64,000 nucleotides of DNA from Tolypeutes matacus (GCA_026826555.1 JAKSZT010054215.1:20373187-20437186), one strand, 5' to 3'; counted from the stretch's first letter, positions 1-14,400 are shown. Numbers and translations: made by a program. The notes: a model not told the origin generated them from the sequence alone.

Positions 1-1064
1 GAACTAGCTATAAGCATTTGGCATGCCATAAGCCCTGTTCACTGACCCTCACATGAACCCTTTGAAACAAGTGGCAAATACACTTGGGGGGAGAAGCTCT
101 TACTCTGAATTCCATCTTTAAATGTAATTAAGTAACCATTTATGTAAGGTTTTATGCACATCATTTTAGATTGTCCTGTGCTTAAACAAAATGTTCCCTT
201 TCTAAAGAGTGATTACTGAATAGAAAACACTTTTAGGAAGGGCCATTTCACTGAAATTAATGTATAATTAAAAGGTATACATTTCAGTTTGACTTAATGA
301 GCAGTAATTAAGTATTTGAATTAGAGTGCTATTATTTTCGTAATCAGCAGATCTTTTTTATGTGCCCACTCTGTGAGGGTGTATTGATGGGCATTTGTTA
401 CCAAGATTACATTGCTCTTAATACACAAAGATAATGCAAAGGCTACTAAAACCAAGTTTGGGGGCTTGGGGAATTTGGCTATTTTTATTTTCCTTTTGGA
501 GTGATGAATTTTTCAGTAAAGGTGATGAATTTGTTCACACCTTCTCACTTTTTCTTTCTCTCTCTCACTGATTAAAAATGTTAACCCACTACTTAACTTA
601 GTTACCTTGACTTTCTTTACAGAGCCTATAACAAAGTTAGTCTGCAGCAGAAATGTTAGAATAAAGTGCTTTGATACTTTGGTACTTGGTACCTTGGTGA
701 ATTAAAGTTGTGTGACAAGAATGAACTTGAAATAAAGGGATTAGTATTTTAGCCATGACTTACTATTTGACTCTGACCTTGGGAATCACAGCTGTGACTA
801 TCTCCCTTGCTTTCATTGTCACTGTAATTTTTAGTCTTACTATTCTCTTAACTTTCTTTTCCCCCTCTTCATTTTGCCCTGAGAGCCATTATTTAAAACA
901 GTTGAATAATAGGGAAGTTAAGATTTAGTTTAACATAGCTCTTTATATTTGTCCCCAAATTGAGACCAAACCTAAGGTGTTTCTCTTTCTTATGTCGTTT
1001 TGTATTGTCATTACATGTCCTTGGGTCCAAAAGGGCAAAAATGATAACAATTTGTAACCCTTTG
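1..1064. other. LMAN1 intron 1, no feature seen
   Basis: AT-rich sequence. I see no exon, no RNA gene and no repeat that I can name. Confidence 0.6.
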
Positions 1065-1250
1065 TAGTTTTCAAAACTCTTTCACTTTCATTATCTGATT
1101 TATTCCTGAGTAGGCAAGGGAGTTGTAATCTGTTTTGTAGATGAAAAGACTGATTTCAGAAAGGTTAAGGTTCTTGAAAATGGTTACGTAGCTGGTAAAT
1201 GTCCATAAAGTAGAACTCAGATCCAGGTCTTCTGAGTTTATGTTCTAATA
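1065..1250 (-). repeat. MIR SINE fragment
   Basis: Matches the MIR core in antisense: TTATCTGATTTATTCC, then gatgaaaagactga, then a degraded 'aaggttaag...gtagctggtaa' block. Confidence 0.6.
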
Positions 1251-1494
1251 CTCTTTTCATGCTACCCCCTCGCTAACCCCTGGGTGTTTGAAAATGATGG
1301 TGACAGACAGTGGCTGATCTAACTAAAGATCTCAGCTTTTCTTTTGGTCAGTATTTTTTCCTTCCTGTAAAGCGATAGTATAGTTTATTTCCCAGCATTG
1401 ATATTAGAACTGGCTAATATCTGAGAGGGTTTTCTAAAATTGTTCAAATTTTAGACCTGATAGGCTCTTTAATGATGATCTAGTCCAGTAAGAG

Positions 1495-1640
1495 GAATAG
1501 CTAACATTTACTGAAACGCTTATATGCACTTCTATAGGCACTCATATGCCAATGAGGTTGTTAGGAGGCTTAGAGAAATGGAATAACTTGTCTAAGAAAA
1601 AAACAGCAAGTGGTGAAGCTGGGACTTAAACCTAGACTAG
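1495..1640 (-). repeat. MIR SINE fragment
   Basis: Antisense MIR order: gctaacatttactga, gaggcttagagaaatgg, aacttgtctaag, gtggtgaagctgggac. Confidence 0.65.
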
Positions 1641-1789
1641 AGATGCAAACTACCATTTTGGGGGACACTATTCTCTTTGGAATCTGCCAAAGCTTAAGAA
1701 ATGTTCACTGATTGCAATTCCATTGACGCTCTCCCTAGAAGAATGTATACATGCACAAACTTTTGCATATAATGTTTGGGGTCTTTATG

Positions 1790-1935
1790 GAAGTGATTGA
1801 GCCCAGCCCCTTCATTTCACAGGTGAACATATGATGAAACCAAGACAGTAAGAAAATTATTTGCTCAAAGTCTCACAGCTGAACTGAGACTAGGAACAAG
1901 TCTCTTGATTCCTAGTGGTATGTTCTTTTCACACA
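1790..1935 (-). repeat. MIR SINE fragment
   Basis: Antisense MIR: ccccttcatttcacaggtg followed by tgctcaaagtctcacagct. Quite diverged. Confidence 0.5.
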
Positions 1936-2329
1936 GTTTGAGCTTTCTGACATTTGTAAACAGGTAAAATACATCACAGTTTTTGAAAAATAATATGCAA
2001 ATTATTTTTGAGGTATTTAAAAGAGAATATAAAGAGAATTTAATAGTTGGTTGCCTTTTGAGCCATAATTTCCTTCTCCTGCCCTTGAATTTTTAATAAA
2101 TGGTTGCAACTTTAATATTTTTGCCGAGATATTTTACTGTTCAAAAAATAGGGGGGTATTAGAAATCCCTAAACTTTAAAAGTTGGAACTGTTAACATGA
2201 TTTTTTTCCTAACAAAATTATTGAACAGGTTACGGAGTTGAAATTAGATGTCTATAGATATATGTAACAGTTTAGTGATGATTTGTTGAATTTTAACTTA
2301 AAAGCTTTTTCCCCTGACTTTTGTTCTAG

Positions 2330-2484
2330 ATGCTATTCCAAGTTCAGATCAAATTCGAATAGCTCCATCTTTAAAAAGCCAAAGAGGATCAGTGTGGACA
2401 AAGACAAAAGCAGCCTTTGAGAACTGGGAAGTTGAGGTGACATTTCGAGTGACTGGAAGAGGTCGAATTGGAGCTGATGGGCTG
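2330..2484 (+). CDS. LMAN1: LMAN1 exon 2
   Basis: Encodes N72 (split codon, first base in exon 1) to L123. Acceptor ttgttctag, donor gtatga. Begins the lectin domain and carries the sugar-ligand aspartate D121 in the motif GADGLA. Confidence 0.95.
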
Positions 2485-5400
2485 GTATGATAATTTTTTC
2501 AACTTAGAAATTTTCTGTAAGTGCATATACCATTAGCATCTAAGTGTTCCCTGTTGTATATTTACAGGCAATTTGGTATACAGAAAATCAAGGCTTGGAG
2601 GGTCCTGTGTTTGGATCAGCCGATATGTGGAATGGTGTTGGAATATTTTTTGATTCTTTTGACAATGATGGAAAGGTATATTTAATTGTTACAATGATTA
2701 TCTTCTTGAATGTATTTGCCAGCAAGATTAAGTATGAGAAATATAGCTTATTTAGCCCCTTTGTCAGTTTAATAGTAGAGAACTCCCCAAACAGTGTTTT
2801 AAATATGATGGTTAGGGGAAGCGGCTGTGGCTCAATCAGTAGGGCTCCCGTTTACCATATGGGAGGCCCCGGGTTCGGTTCCCGGGGCCTCCTGGTGAAG
2901 GCAAAGCCCGCCCGCACGGAGTGGTTAGCTGACCCAGTGAGCACAAGCAGCAAGGGGGGGATAAATGAATAAATAAATAAAATCTTTAAAAAATAAATAA
3001 ATAAATAAATAAATAAATATGATGGTTAGTCTTTATATAACTCAGCATTTATAAATTTAAAGCTATGAGTACATGATTTATCATATACCAATTCACGATC
3101 ATAATGCAGCACTAACTGAGAACCTTGCAATGTCCACCCCATCACTCCCACTCCCTATGTGCTTAGTAATTCTGATGGATAAGTATGAGTCCTTTAGAGG
3201 CAGGCAGTGAAACAAGTTAGCAGACTATAACAGTTTGCTTTCAGGAGAATACCCATGTGCTTTGCTACTGCTAATTCATGTATTAATGTCTTTTTATATA
3301 TTAATCACTTTTTAAAATCAGACCAATTTCTCTCATCTTTCCTAAAACAAAATGTACTTATTATTGGAAACATAACATTTCTTATGCTTTGGCAGCCTTA
3401 ACATTGGTGATCTTTGCTTCAGCTGGTTGTTATTTCTCCACTGCTTTTCAGAGGTCATTATTAGGAATTTAAAGGAAAACTTTATTAATAACTTTTTGAA
3501 TGCTGAGGCCATGTCAGCCCCCCTGTTACTAAGGCTCCCATAAACCCCGCAGTTGTATCATACTCACAGGATATCCTCATATATGTTGAGGTTCATTATT
3601 CAAGGATGGGGTACATGAAGAGTTTACTAGGTTTTTTTTTTGTTTTTTTTTTAATAAGTAGAAATCTCATATTGATATTGAAAACTTTTGAGTCCTTGAA
3701 TTTTAGAGATATAAGAGAACTTATAGCACATCCAGAATGATCTAGCATTCTATGATCTAAGGACATTAGAATTAATCTATTTCTCTTTATTTTTAGAAAA
3801 ATAATCCTGCTATAGTAATTATAGGCAACAATGGAGAAATCCAGTATGACCATCAAAAGTAAGTGTGTATATTTATACATTATTCCTAATTTTAGTTTTT
3901 CTTTGGAAACCTCATGAAATATATTGCTACTAATCTAAACTCTTTCCAAATGAAATAAGATTACTTTTTTTTTAAAGGTTTATTTTATTTATTTATCCCC
4001 CCTCTCGTTTTTGCGCTCACTGTCTGCTCTCTGTGTCCATTTGCTGTGTGCCCTTTGTGTCTGCTTGTCTTCTCGTCTTCTCTTTAGGAGGCACCAGGAA
4101 CCAATCCTGGGACTTCCAATGTGGGAGAGAGGCACTCAGTTGCTTGAGCCACCTCAGCTCCCTGGTTTGTTGTGTGTCTCATTGCCTCTCCTCTTTGTTT
4201 CTTTTTGTTGCACCAGCTCTCTGCATGGGCCAGCTCGCCTTCACCAGGAGGCCCTGGGAATTGAACCGCGGACCTCCTATATGGTAGACGGGAGCCCAAT
4301 CGCTTGAGCCACATCTGCTTCCCAAGATTACTTTTTTACTTAAGACATATTTTGTAATTTGGTGAAAAGGTCTTGCTTTAATTTAATTCTGTTTTAGAGC
4401 TCTTATTGTAGACCACTTCAGATTTCAACCATAGTAAAGTGTTGTTTTATTTAACCTAAACTTATATGATTGGGGGCGGGGGGTGGGTGGGGAGAGATTT
4501 TTATAGAATGTTCCTGGCTCTCAGTGATGCCACTGGTCATATGTTTTTCATCTTTATTAAAAGTGATCTTTCATAAATGAAGTTCAGAGCCTTGACTGAT
4601 AAACTGATGAATAAGCTGTCAATGCCACCTCATTCTCCTTAGAATTCTTTTATTTAAAGACCATCAATGGATTGCAGCCCTTTTCAAGTGTTTACTATAT
4701 TTATATATGTATGAGTTATGCCCTACATTTTTTGATTTTTACATGTTTAGGGTGGGAGAAGTAACCTCTTAAGTTAATCAGTGAACTGTAAGAAAAATTA
4801 CTTATCTCTGTTCCTGTTACTGTTTCCTACCCAGTGGTTTCCAATCCTAGTAGTTCTTCATACTTCTTGTGGAGCTTTTTAAAATAGAGGTGCCTACACC
4901 ATCTCCTTTTGATTCTGCTTCATTTGGCTTGGGGTGGGATCTAGGAGTCTGCTTTTTTAAAGTTTTTAAATGAGTGGTTCTGATCTGTTCCAGGGTAGAG
5001 AACAAATGCCCTAGTCACAGTTCAGTAGTATAGTGCTCCCCTCCCTCTCAGTGCCTAGCAACACTGGGCTGCTAATGCTGACCGGAGTTCTGCCAGGAGT
5101 CACAGGCAGAATTTGCATGTCAGCTTTGTATCTTCTGAAAAAATAACTAGAAATATCCCAAGACTTTGTCGTAACTTGCTATTATTTTAATCTTTCTGGA
5201 CATTAATCATTTTAAAGAGTGAACTTTTAAAATCTTGCAGAGTCACCTTAAGTTTGTTTGTTTTTCTTTCCTTCGTGCTATAGTGATGGTGCTAATCAAG
5301 CTTTAGCAAGTTGCCAGAGGGACTTCCGTAATAAACCCTATCCTGTGCGGGCAAAGATAATATATTACCAGAAAACATTGACAGTAAGTAACATGCATTT

Positions 5401-8400
5401 AGAAATAATCAAATGAACAATATTCTAGTGTGATTTTTCATGTTGAATTCTTGATGGAAATTAGATACACTTAAATTTGGGTATTGTTCACGTACTCATC
5501 AGTACTACTGTAAGAGAACACAAGTGTTTTCAAAGCTTGGTGTCAGTGGTCACCTGTTTTAAATCCTTGCCAGTAAGTTTGCATTTAGTCAGTTTGCATT
5601 TGCACCTTGCTGTTTGCCAGGCATTAGGTACATAACCACAAGTTTTAAAGAATACAAATATGAGTAAGACAAAAGTCATTCTCACAGAGCTTAAATGAAA
5701 GAGACAGCCATGTAGCATTACTATGCTATTTGGTAACTGCTGTAGCACAGATACCAATAAGGGATCATGGGTTAGACTCCTGGAACTCTGCCAGGTAGAA
5801 ATGGGGATGGTTAGGAGCAGTTTCTCAGAGTTGAGCTGTACCTTGAAGGAAGAGTAGGAATTTCCTAGATGGAGGTGCATATTCCAGGCGGAGGTGACAG
5901 GCATGAGGACTCGGGAGACATTGAAAAAGTTGGAAAGGCAAGTAGTTTAGTGTGGCTGGAACATAGAGGAGATCAGTGATAAGTGAAGTTGAAAGGTTAG
6001 CAGTAACAGATCTTGAACAACTTCCTATGGTTTATCCTATGAAAAACTGTTTAAAGAGTTTTAAGCTGGAAAGTGAAATTTTCAGATTTGCAGTTAGAAA
6101 GATGAGTTAGGCAACAGTGTTCTAATAATGGTATTTGTGAAAGGAGCAAAGGATAAGATAGTCTAGATTCCTTGCATAAGTAACAGACCTGCAGTTTGAA
6201 CCCAGCTCTGTCTACCTGCAAGACTCCAACCATGGTCTGAACTAAGGTAGTAGCAGAGTGATTATAGAGGAGAAAGGAGTAGGAAGTAGAAATTACAGGA
6301 CTTTATACCAGTTTGCTTGGGGAGCAGGGGTTGAAGACAACGGTGGAGTCAAGATTGGTTCCTGAATTTCTGGCTAATTAATTAATTGGTGCCATTCACT
6401 GGAAAGGGGGAATAGCAGAGAAGCAGCACACTTACTGATGTTTGTTGGAAGGAATGGGAAAGCAGAGGTTTGGTAATGAGTTTAGTTGCAGGCAGATTGT
6501 ATTTAGGGTAACATTTAGGTGGATATGTCTACTAATGCATTGTGAACTTTCTTTTTTAATGGCACCACCAATACCTGTAAGACAATACTAATAAGTAAAA
6601 AATATTGTGTATAAATTTTCCTTTTTCCTAAATCGTGAGCTAGCTTTATATTCCTTTGGATAAAACTATGAAAAAGGCAGTCCTTTGAAAAACTTTGTAC
6701 TGGCTCAGTCTTAAATTCCAAACTAATTTAGAGATCTTGGTTTTGAGTTTCACTGTAATTATTATACATCTTGTATGATTTCATTAGGGTCATCAGAAAG
6801 TCATGCTTATGGCACAAACCCTGGCAAGTCTCGGGTCACACTTGGGTTCACACATTGCAGTGGGACTGCCCACACGATGCAGCATAGTGAGGCTTTGAGT
6901 CTGGCGGCATTTCCCAAACAATAGTTCTGCAAAATGGATGCCCCAGAAGAGTTTCATTCTCGAATGAGATTGGGCATTACTCTGCCTATTAGCACAATAA
7001 AGATTCTGGGAAGTCCTGCAATAAAGAAACCTTTATTTAACCCCACATTTTTCAGACTTCAGACATTTTTTCAGACTCACTTAAGCATAGAATTCTTTTT
7101 TCACCTATTATCTAAGAATATCCTAGAGAGTTAGTGCTCTGAAGAACACAATTTATAGACACTTGGCTGGACACATGAATATGACTTAATGATTCTAACC
7201 TTTGTACATTTGTTCCATCTTTTGTCCCTTCCTATAATACTCTGCCCTTTTCTCTCTACGTGGCAGAATTGTACTCATCTTTTAACACCCTAGTTCAGAT
7301 GCCTTTTCCCAGACTTCTCAAACATCATATCATAATGATCTGTCTCTCCCAAACTCTTAGAATATTTTATTTCTCTAATGCTTATTTGGTTTGTAAGGTA
7401 TGTTGTCTTGAATTGCTAGTTAACTGTGTTTATGTCGTCTCTCAGCAATATGATTGGCAACTTCTCAGTGCAGGCATTATATCCTATGGTCCTTATAGTT
7501 CCTAACATCACACACAAGTTGGGTGCTCAAGAAATGTTTATTGAATGAGGATTTATATCCTCAGGTTTCCTCCCAGCTGTTTCCACATTGGAGGAAAAAA
7601 CAAACTAAGTGGAGATTGAAGGCAGAAGAGCTGTTGGGGGAGGAAATGTAATAAAAACATGAGGTTTTTTTTTTTTTTTTTTTTCTTTATTTTTAAAGAA
7701 GTTTTAAATTATATAAATGTTACATCGAAAATATAGGGGATTCCTATATATCCCATCTCCTCCCCCTCCCACACTTTCCCCTATTAACAACACCTTTCAT
7801 TAGTGTGGTACATTTGTTACAATTGAAGAACAACTTGAAGCATTGTGACTAAGCACGGTCTATAGTTTACATTATGATTTACACTTTGCACTGCACAATT
7901 TCATAGGTTTTGACAAAATATAAAATGGCTTGTATCTGTCATTGCAGTATCATGCAGAACAATTCCAATGTCCAAAAAAATGCCCCATTTTACACCTATT
8001 CGTCCTTCTCCCTCCCCTCAGGACCTCTGGTGACCACTTCTTTATATCAATGTTACAAGTTCTTCCATTACTAGAATAATAATAAGTCTACTTTAGTCCA
8101 TCATTGCACTCCCTCTTATGTTTGTTCATTCCTCAAGCTTGAGGATTTGGGGATGGTGATGCCCACTCTGCTTCTGATTGAGAGGGGGCTTAGATCCATG
8201 GGGCATATGGATGGAACCGTCTTACTTACAGTTGTAGATACTCAGAACATGAGATTTTAAATACTCCGAATGTAGTATTTAACAGAAGGTTGTAACAACA
8301 AAGTGATAAAGAAATGTTATTGGTGATCTCATAAAGAAGAGCTACTGACATTTAATCAGTGGACATATTGTACCTAGGTTTTACAGTTCCAGCCCTAACA

Positions 8401-11400
8401 TTCCTCCTAATCATAATACAATGAATATATAATGCCTCTTTTTATGAATTAGAATTAGACAGTAAAGATTCCTGATGGATTTTCAGCTTGTATTGGAATT
8501 AGAATGTGATTAATACTTTTTTTAATACTCAAAGGCCAATGTCTTATTGATTGTTGATTCAGCTTTGAAAGACTAGAACAGAACCAGTTATAAAAGATTT
8601 AATAAATTTGATAGTTCACGTTTCCATCCTACATTATATAGAGATTAATTCTTTATATTGGCAAGGCATTTATTCTCTTGCCAAAAAGTTGGGCAGAGCA
8701 CTTAACATTGTACCTGTGTGACTTAATATTTATTAACTATCACTGATAAAATTTTGAATGTGGAAGTAATGACAGAAATGCCCCTCTTTTAGTGCCATTT
8801 ACCTACTCTTTGTTTCCACTCTTTAAATCAGTAACTTAAGTTAAGGCTAGTTTCTGTGTTATTAGAAATTAAAGTTATGGAAGAGGATAGACCACTTCTT
8901 AACTGAGATAATGAATAGCATGCATGTATCAGGTGGATTCCTGTGCTTCCTTAGAATTCCAACATTCTTTAAAAAATTATGAGAAAATGAAAAAAATTTT
9001 TAAAAGAATAAAGAAATTTTAAAAAAATAGGAAAAAAAATAGTAAAAGATTTTTAAAAAAACACAAAAAGGAAAAAAAAAATTATGGTCATTACTTCAAA
9101 TATACATTCTGCAGAGTAGTAACTTATATGCCTTTAGTTTTTTCATTTTCTGCTTTTTTTGTCAGTATGACATCTGTCACTTTTGCTGTCTGCTAACTTG
9201 TGTCAGTCCAATTACTCCACTATTGAATGAAGAGGAGCTCAGTACTTCTGAGCAGTCTATTCCATTCTCAACCTGCTATAGTTAAAATTGTACATTTAAC
9301 CTCTTGGTTTTATTTCTGTCACTGGGATTTCAGGACAAGTTTGATTCCTCTTCTCTATGAACCATTGAAAGAGAGTAATCATGGTTCCCTAAGTCTTCTC
9401 AAGAGAAGGTGCACCATATTCTATTTTAGAGAAATTTTCATGGCAAGGTACTAAATTTTTCTCTTTTTAAAAGCTTTTGACATAGAGTGGGGCAAAAAAC
9501 TTTTAAGTGAAATACCTTATTGTATAATGATACCAAGTAAGTGAGATTATTTAATAGGTGAGGGATTACCCTTTATAAGAATGAAAGGGAGCTCATTTCT
9601 GCTTTCTGGAGATTGATTACTAGTCAGGATACATATGTTGAATAATATTTGTCATAAAATCGACCAATTGCAATTCAATTTACAATGTCTGTTGTAAAAG
9701 CTTCTTTTATAGCCTCAACTTTAGATGTATATATGTACTAACAATCCATGACGAGAATATATGTAAACTGTATGTCTTTCTAGGTAATGATTAATAATGG
9801 CTTTACACCAGATAAAAACGATTATGAATTTTGTGCCCAAGTGGAAAATATGATTATCCCCGCACAAGGGCATTTTGGAATATCTGCTGCCACAGGAGGT
9901 CTTGCAGGTAAATCTTGCTATCTTTAATTTTAAAAGTTTTATTGGGAATAGTATATTTGGGAGATATATAGATTGGTTTACTTTATCCTTTTATGACAAG
10001 TTGGCACCTTCCCATAGTCTGGGGTTTGGGTTCCAGTCCAAACTGTTGGGTTGGGCTGTTAATTCTTTACTTATATTGTTCAGCAGTTATACAGTTAGCT
10101 GGGGCTATATACAATTATGTAAACTAGAGCATCAGTTTGGGTGCTTTACATTGAAGGAGGCATATTTAAAATTGAGGCTATAAAAGGTTATTAACTGCTT
10201 TTGGATCCTGAGAGTTGTCACATCATATATAAATGAATTTGGCAGTCTGAGGAATTATTTGGACACTAACCTTTAAACAAAGATATATTTACCATTTTTC
10301 CCACATGAGGTAATAAATGTGATTATTATTCAATGTTAATTCCATCTTATGTCTATATGATGCATTGTGGTTTTAAATATTTTTATTTGGATTATTCTTT
10401 TCAACAACCCAGTCTGGAAGAGAGGATAGATTGTATTTTCCCTATTTTTTGATGACCTTGCGAAATCTTATATCAAGGGACCTCCTGACGATGACTTGGC
10501 CAGTCATGGTCAGCCTGCAGCTTGGTTTGAATTTCTGACTCTTAGGCCAGTGCTCTATTATACTATACTGCTTCTCCTAAAAGGCTATTTATTCTATACT
10601 CTAGTATTAAAATTTTCTTTTAATCTGGCTGCATCTCTTGACCTCCATAATAGGTTCAGATAGCAGAAAGATTGATACACAATTGAAATTAATTGCTTTT
10701 TTTTGTGGGTGTGACTAGCTTGGATTGGCATTTTAGTTCAGTGTTACGAAGTTTGTTCTGCTGCGTCCTTGTTTTCAGTTTAAACAGCTTGAAATTAATT
10801 TAATTTGTATATGATTTCAGATAAAGCAAAAATTAAGTGAGGGAAACAAACATGAATGATGTGTAGATAGAGAGTAACTGTATAATCTAAACCAGGGTGC
10901 TTTGAGAGTAAAAGTGGGTGCTTTTGGTAATGGCAGGACAGTGTATATAAATCAGGACTGGCCCTGTAAACCAGGACAGAGCAGTGGCAGGTCAGGACTG
11001 GACCTGTAAACCAGGACAGAGCAGTGGCAGGTCATAACTGTAAAGTAAGGCAAAATGTGGCCAGTGCCGTAAGAAAGCCTTAGAGGTAGGTAGGAACAGG
11101 AAGTACCCGAAGAACAGGATATGGTCTCATTTGGCTGCAACATAATCCATGAAGGAGATTTGTGGGAAAATATGGGAGGATCTTAGTTCCAGGATTGGGA
11201 ATTGGAGCTTGCTTGGCCTTTTATTTGTTTCATTGTATTCATTCCTTCATCATACATTATTAAAAATCCATTAATCACTGCTAAATGTTCTGGTTTAGAG
11301 TTTTAAAAAGGTAATTTTAGCTTATTTGTAATGTAAATCTTTCAGACGAATTTTAGTCTCTAAGCTCTCAGAGCACTATTGCCTTACCAAATTAGAGCTA

Positions 11401-14400
11401 ATTTTTATGTCATTTTTTAAAGCAATAAATATCTATCAAGTAAATTCACAACTATAAAAATGATCTATGATGGAACTATTGCTTTTTTTTTTTAGTCTTT
11501 TTTTTTTTTTTTTTTTTTAATTTGTAGATGACCATGATGTTCTTTCTTTTCTGACTTTTCAACTGACTGAGCCTGGAAAAGAGCCAGTAAGTATATACAC
11601 AGTTTCAAAAAGTGTATTTTCAGTTTAGTAATATCGTCTTATAACTGAAAACTTGGGAAGACTGACCTAGGCTTGGGTCTTCTTTCTGCCAATTGCTGCT
11701 GTGTGATCTTGTGCAAATTACTTAACCCCTGTAGCCCTGCATTTCCTCACTGGTAAACAGAGATGTCTGTACTGTCCACCTGCTAAAGTTGTAAGGATTA
11801 AATGAGATAATACACTAGTGGCAAGTGTTCAATAAATGATAGTATCATGTTAAGAGGAGTAGTAAGAGTAAAATTGGCTGTGATTTAAGTAAGAAACATT
11901 TCATGTTAATGTTCTAGCTAATAGTGAAGTAAAGTGAGTTAAAGAACATGATATTGAAAGTATCTTACTGTTTTCCTTAGAAAGTATCTTACTGTTTTCC
12001 TTATCTATTCTTAAACTCCAAAAAAGCCTACACCAGATAAAGAAATTTCAGAAAAAGAAAAAGAAAAGTATCAGGAGCAATTTGAGCACTTTCAACAAGA
12101 ATTGGATAAAAAAAAAGAAGAATTCCAGAAGGACCACCCTGACCTTCAAGGGCAGCCTGGTGAGTTGTGGTAAAGCCGTGCCTGTATCAAGGCCATCCTT
12201 ATCAGTGTGATTTAGGAACACATCTTCAGTCTCTAAAGAGTCTGGAAATTGGAGTTTTTACCAAAAAGAGTGTGGCTTATTGAAGTATGAAGTAAGAAGT
12301 AACTTGGTAATGTGAGTGGAACAATGAATCACTAAAAGGAAGCTCCACGAGGACAGGGATTGTATTTGTTGAGTTCATTGCTAACAACAAAACCTAAAAT
12401 AACAGTGCTGACCTGGAAGTTGAGGCTCAGTATTTGTTGAATGAACCCACACCAAGGTTTATTTCTTTCCTTTTAGTGGCACACAATTATTGTATGTACT
12501 ATAGAGATAATACTTGTAAATTATCACAACTTTTGTGAAAGTAATGTAAAGTAAGAATTTGGTGCTTCTCCCTTTACTACTTAACAGAATTCTGGATTTT
12601 AAAGGTTGGAAGTTTTAAAATATTAGCTTAAACCAATATAATTAAGAATTTAAATCTGCTGATGTCAAAAATAAAGCGTGTTAAGGCCAAATAGAGTAAA
12701 TTTATATTATCTGCCATCTTCTAATATCTGGGTTGTTCTCCCCTCAGCATAAATAATCATGATCATATTTAATAAAAGTCTGTGGCTAGCATTTGAATGC
12801 TCTGTGTGCAGTGTGTGGTTCTCTTAATGACAACAGTGTGATTCAGACATAATAAGGATAAAAAATGAAAGATGCATTTTATTCTTCTCTTGAATTTGTT
12901 TTAAACATCACCACATATGATTTGTGAGTATATCCTGAAGTTTATTGCAGTGAGTCTTGGAATGAAATAATCTGCTGATTTCAACTAGGTTAGGAATAAA
13001 AGGAAAATAAGCTGTTCTCTTCAACTCTACTTACTAATCTTTTACATAAGTAAAATGCCCAAATTTTAAAAGAGTAGAGTTTGATGAATTTCAACAAATG
13101 TGTACATCTGTTTATTGCCCAGGTCGGGACACAGAATATATCCACCATGCCAGAAAGTTCTCTCATATTTTGTTCAAGTCAGTTCCCCTCTCCCCTGAGG
13201 CAAACAACTGTTCCGATTTCTATCACCATATATTAGCTTTGCCTTTTCATATGAATAGAATGATGTAATATGTACAGAAGAGAAAATTATTTTTAAGTGA
13301 AAAGATTCAGGCTTAATTTATGGTAAGGGTTCATCCACCAGAGATGGTAAAACAAATAGTATTTAATCTTAGTGAATAATTGTCTGCATATTTACTATTT
13401 AGGAGATTATACCACATCACTATGTTGGTAATGTTCTAATTTCCATTTATTTTGGTACTTTGCTCACTTACGGTATTTTGAAAACCACACGTGTAGGTGA
13501 TTCTGATCATTTTAATTTGTAATTTCTTTTTCAGCAGATGAAATATTTGAGAGCGTGGGGGATCGTGAGCTAAGACAAATATTTGAAGGCCAGAATCGTA
13601 TTCATCTTGAAATCAAGCAGCTCAACAGGCAGTTAGATATGATTCTTGATGAGCAGAGAAGATATGTGTCTTCCTTGACAGAGGAGCTGTCTAAACGAGG
13701 AACTGGAATCCCAGGACAACATGGACAGGTGAGCGTTCAAATTAGGTGAATATGCCTTAGTTAGCCTTTGATGGAAGGAAAGTAGAAAAGGAAGGTTTCT
13801 GTACCATGTGTTCCTATAGAACATGGATTATTGAGTTGATTGATCATCTTTTTTTTCACTTCCCCCAGATCACTCAACAAGAAGTAGATACTGTTGTGAA
13901 AACTCAGCATGAGATTCTGAGACAAGTAAATGAAATGAAGTAAGTATTCAGAAGTAGTGCCCAAGTATTATGTAACATCTTCATCCTAAATTCATGACTT
14001 CACTAGGTATGCAAAAATCTTATTATTGTAAGATTCCTGCATGAAAGTAAGAATTGCTTTCTAGATTCATTTTATAGATAGGGGAATTAGAAGTGTAGGA
14101 ACTTTTGATATTTAGAAACTGCAAGCATGTCTAAACTTTTGAATTGTTCTAAGATAGAAAAGAAGAAAAGCTTTATCATCTTTTAAAAAGTAGGTTTATC
14201 ACCATTACTTGACAGAGCCAGGTATGAAATATAAAAAGAACACAACAATTATGTGAGAAAATAGTGGGGGGGATAAGGATGCATAGCATTGTAGGACTGT
14301 AATACAATAGTTGATGCAGAAACCACTTTTGATGGAATAAAACGATTTTGAAGGAAATGTGATATGTGTGACTACCTCTTTTTCATCCCCCTCTTGTGCT

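Noticed and set aside
2816..2890. tRNA gene at the head of the SINE
   Set aside because: Box A and B are present, but the anticodon arm and acceptor stem do not form a proper tRNA and the sequence continues into a SINE body. The same holds for all DAS copies in the window.
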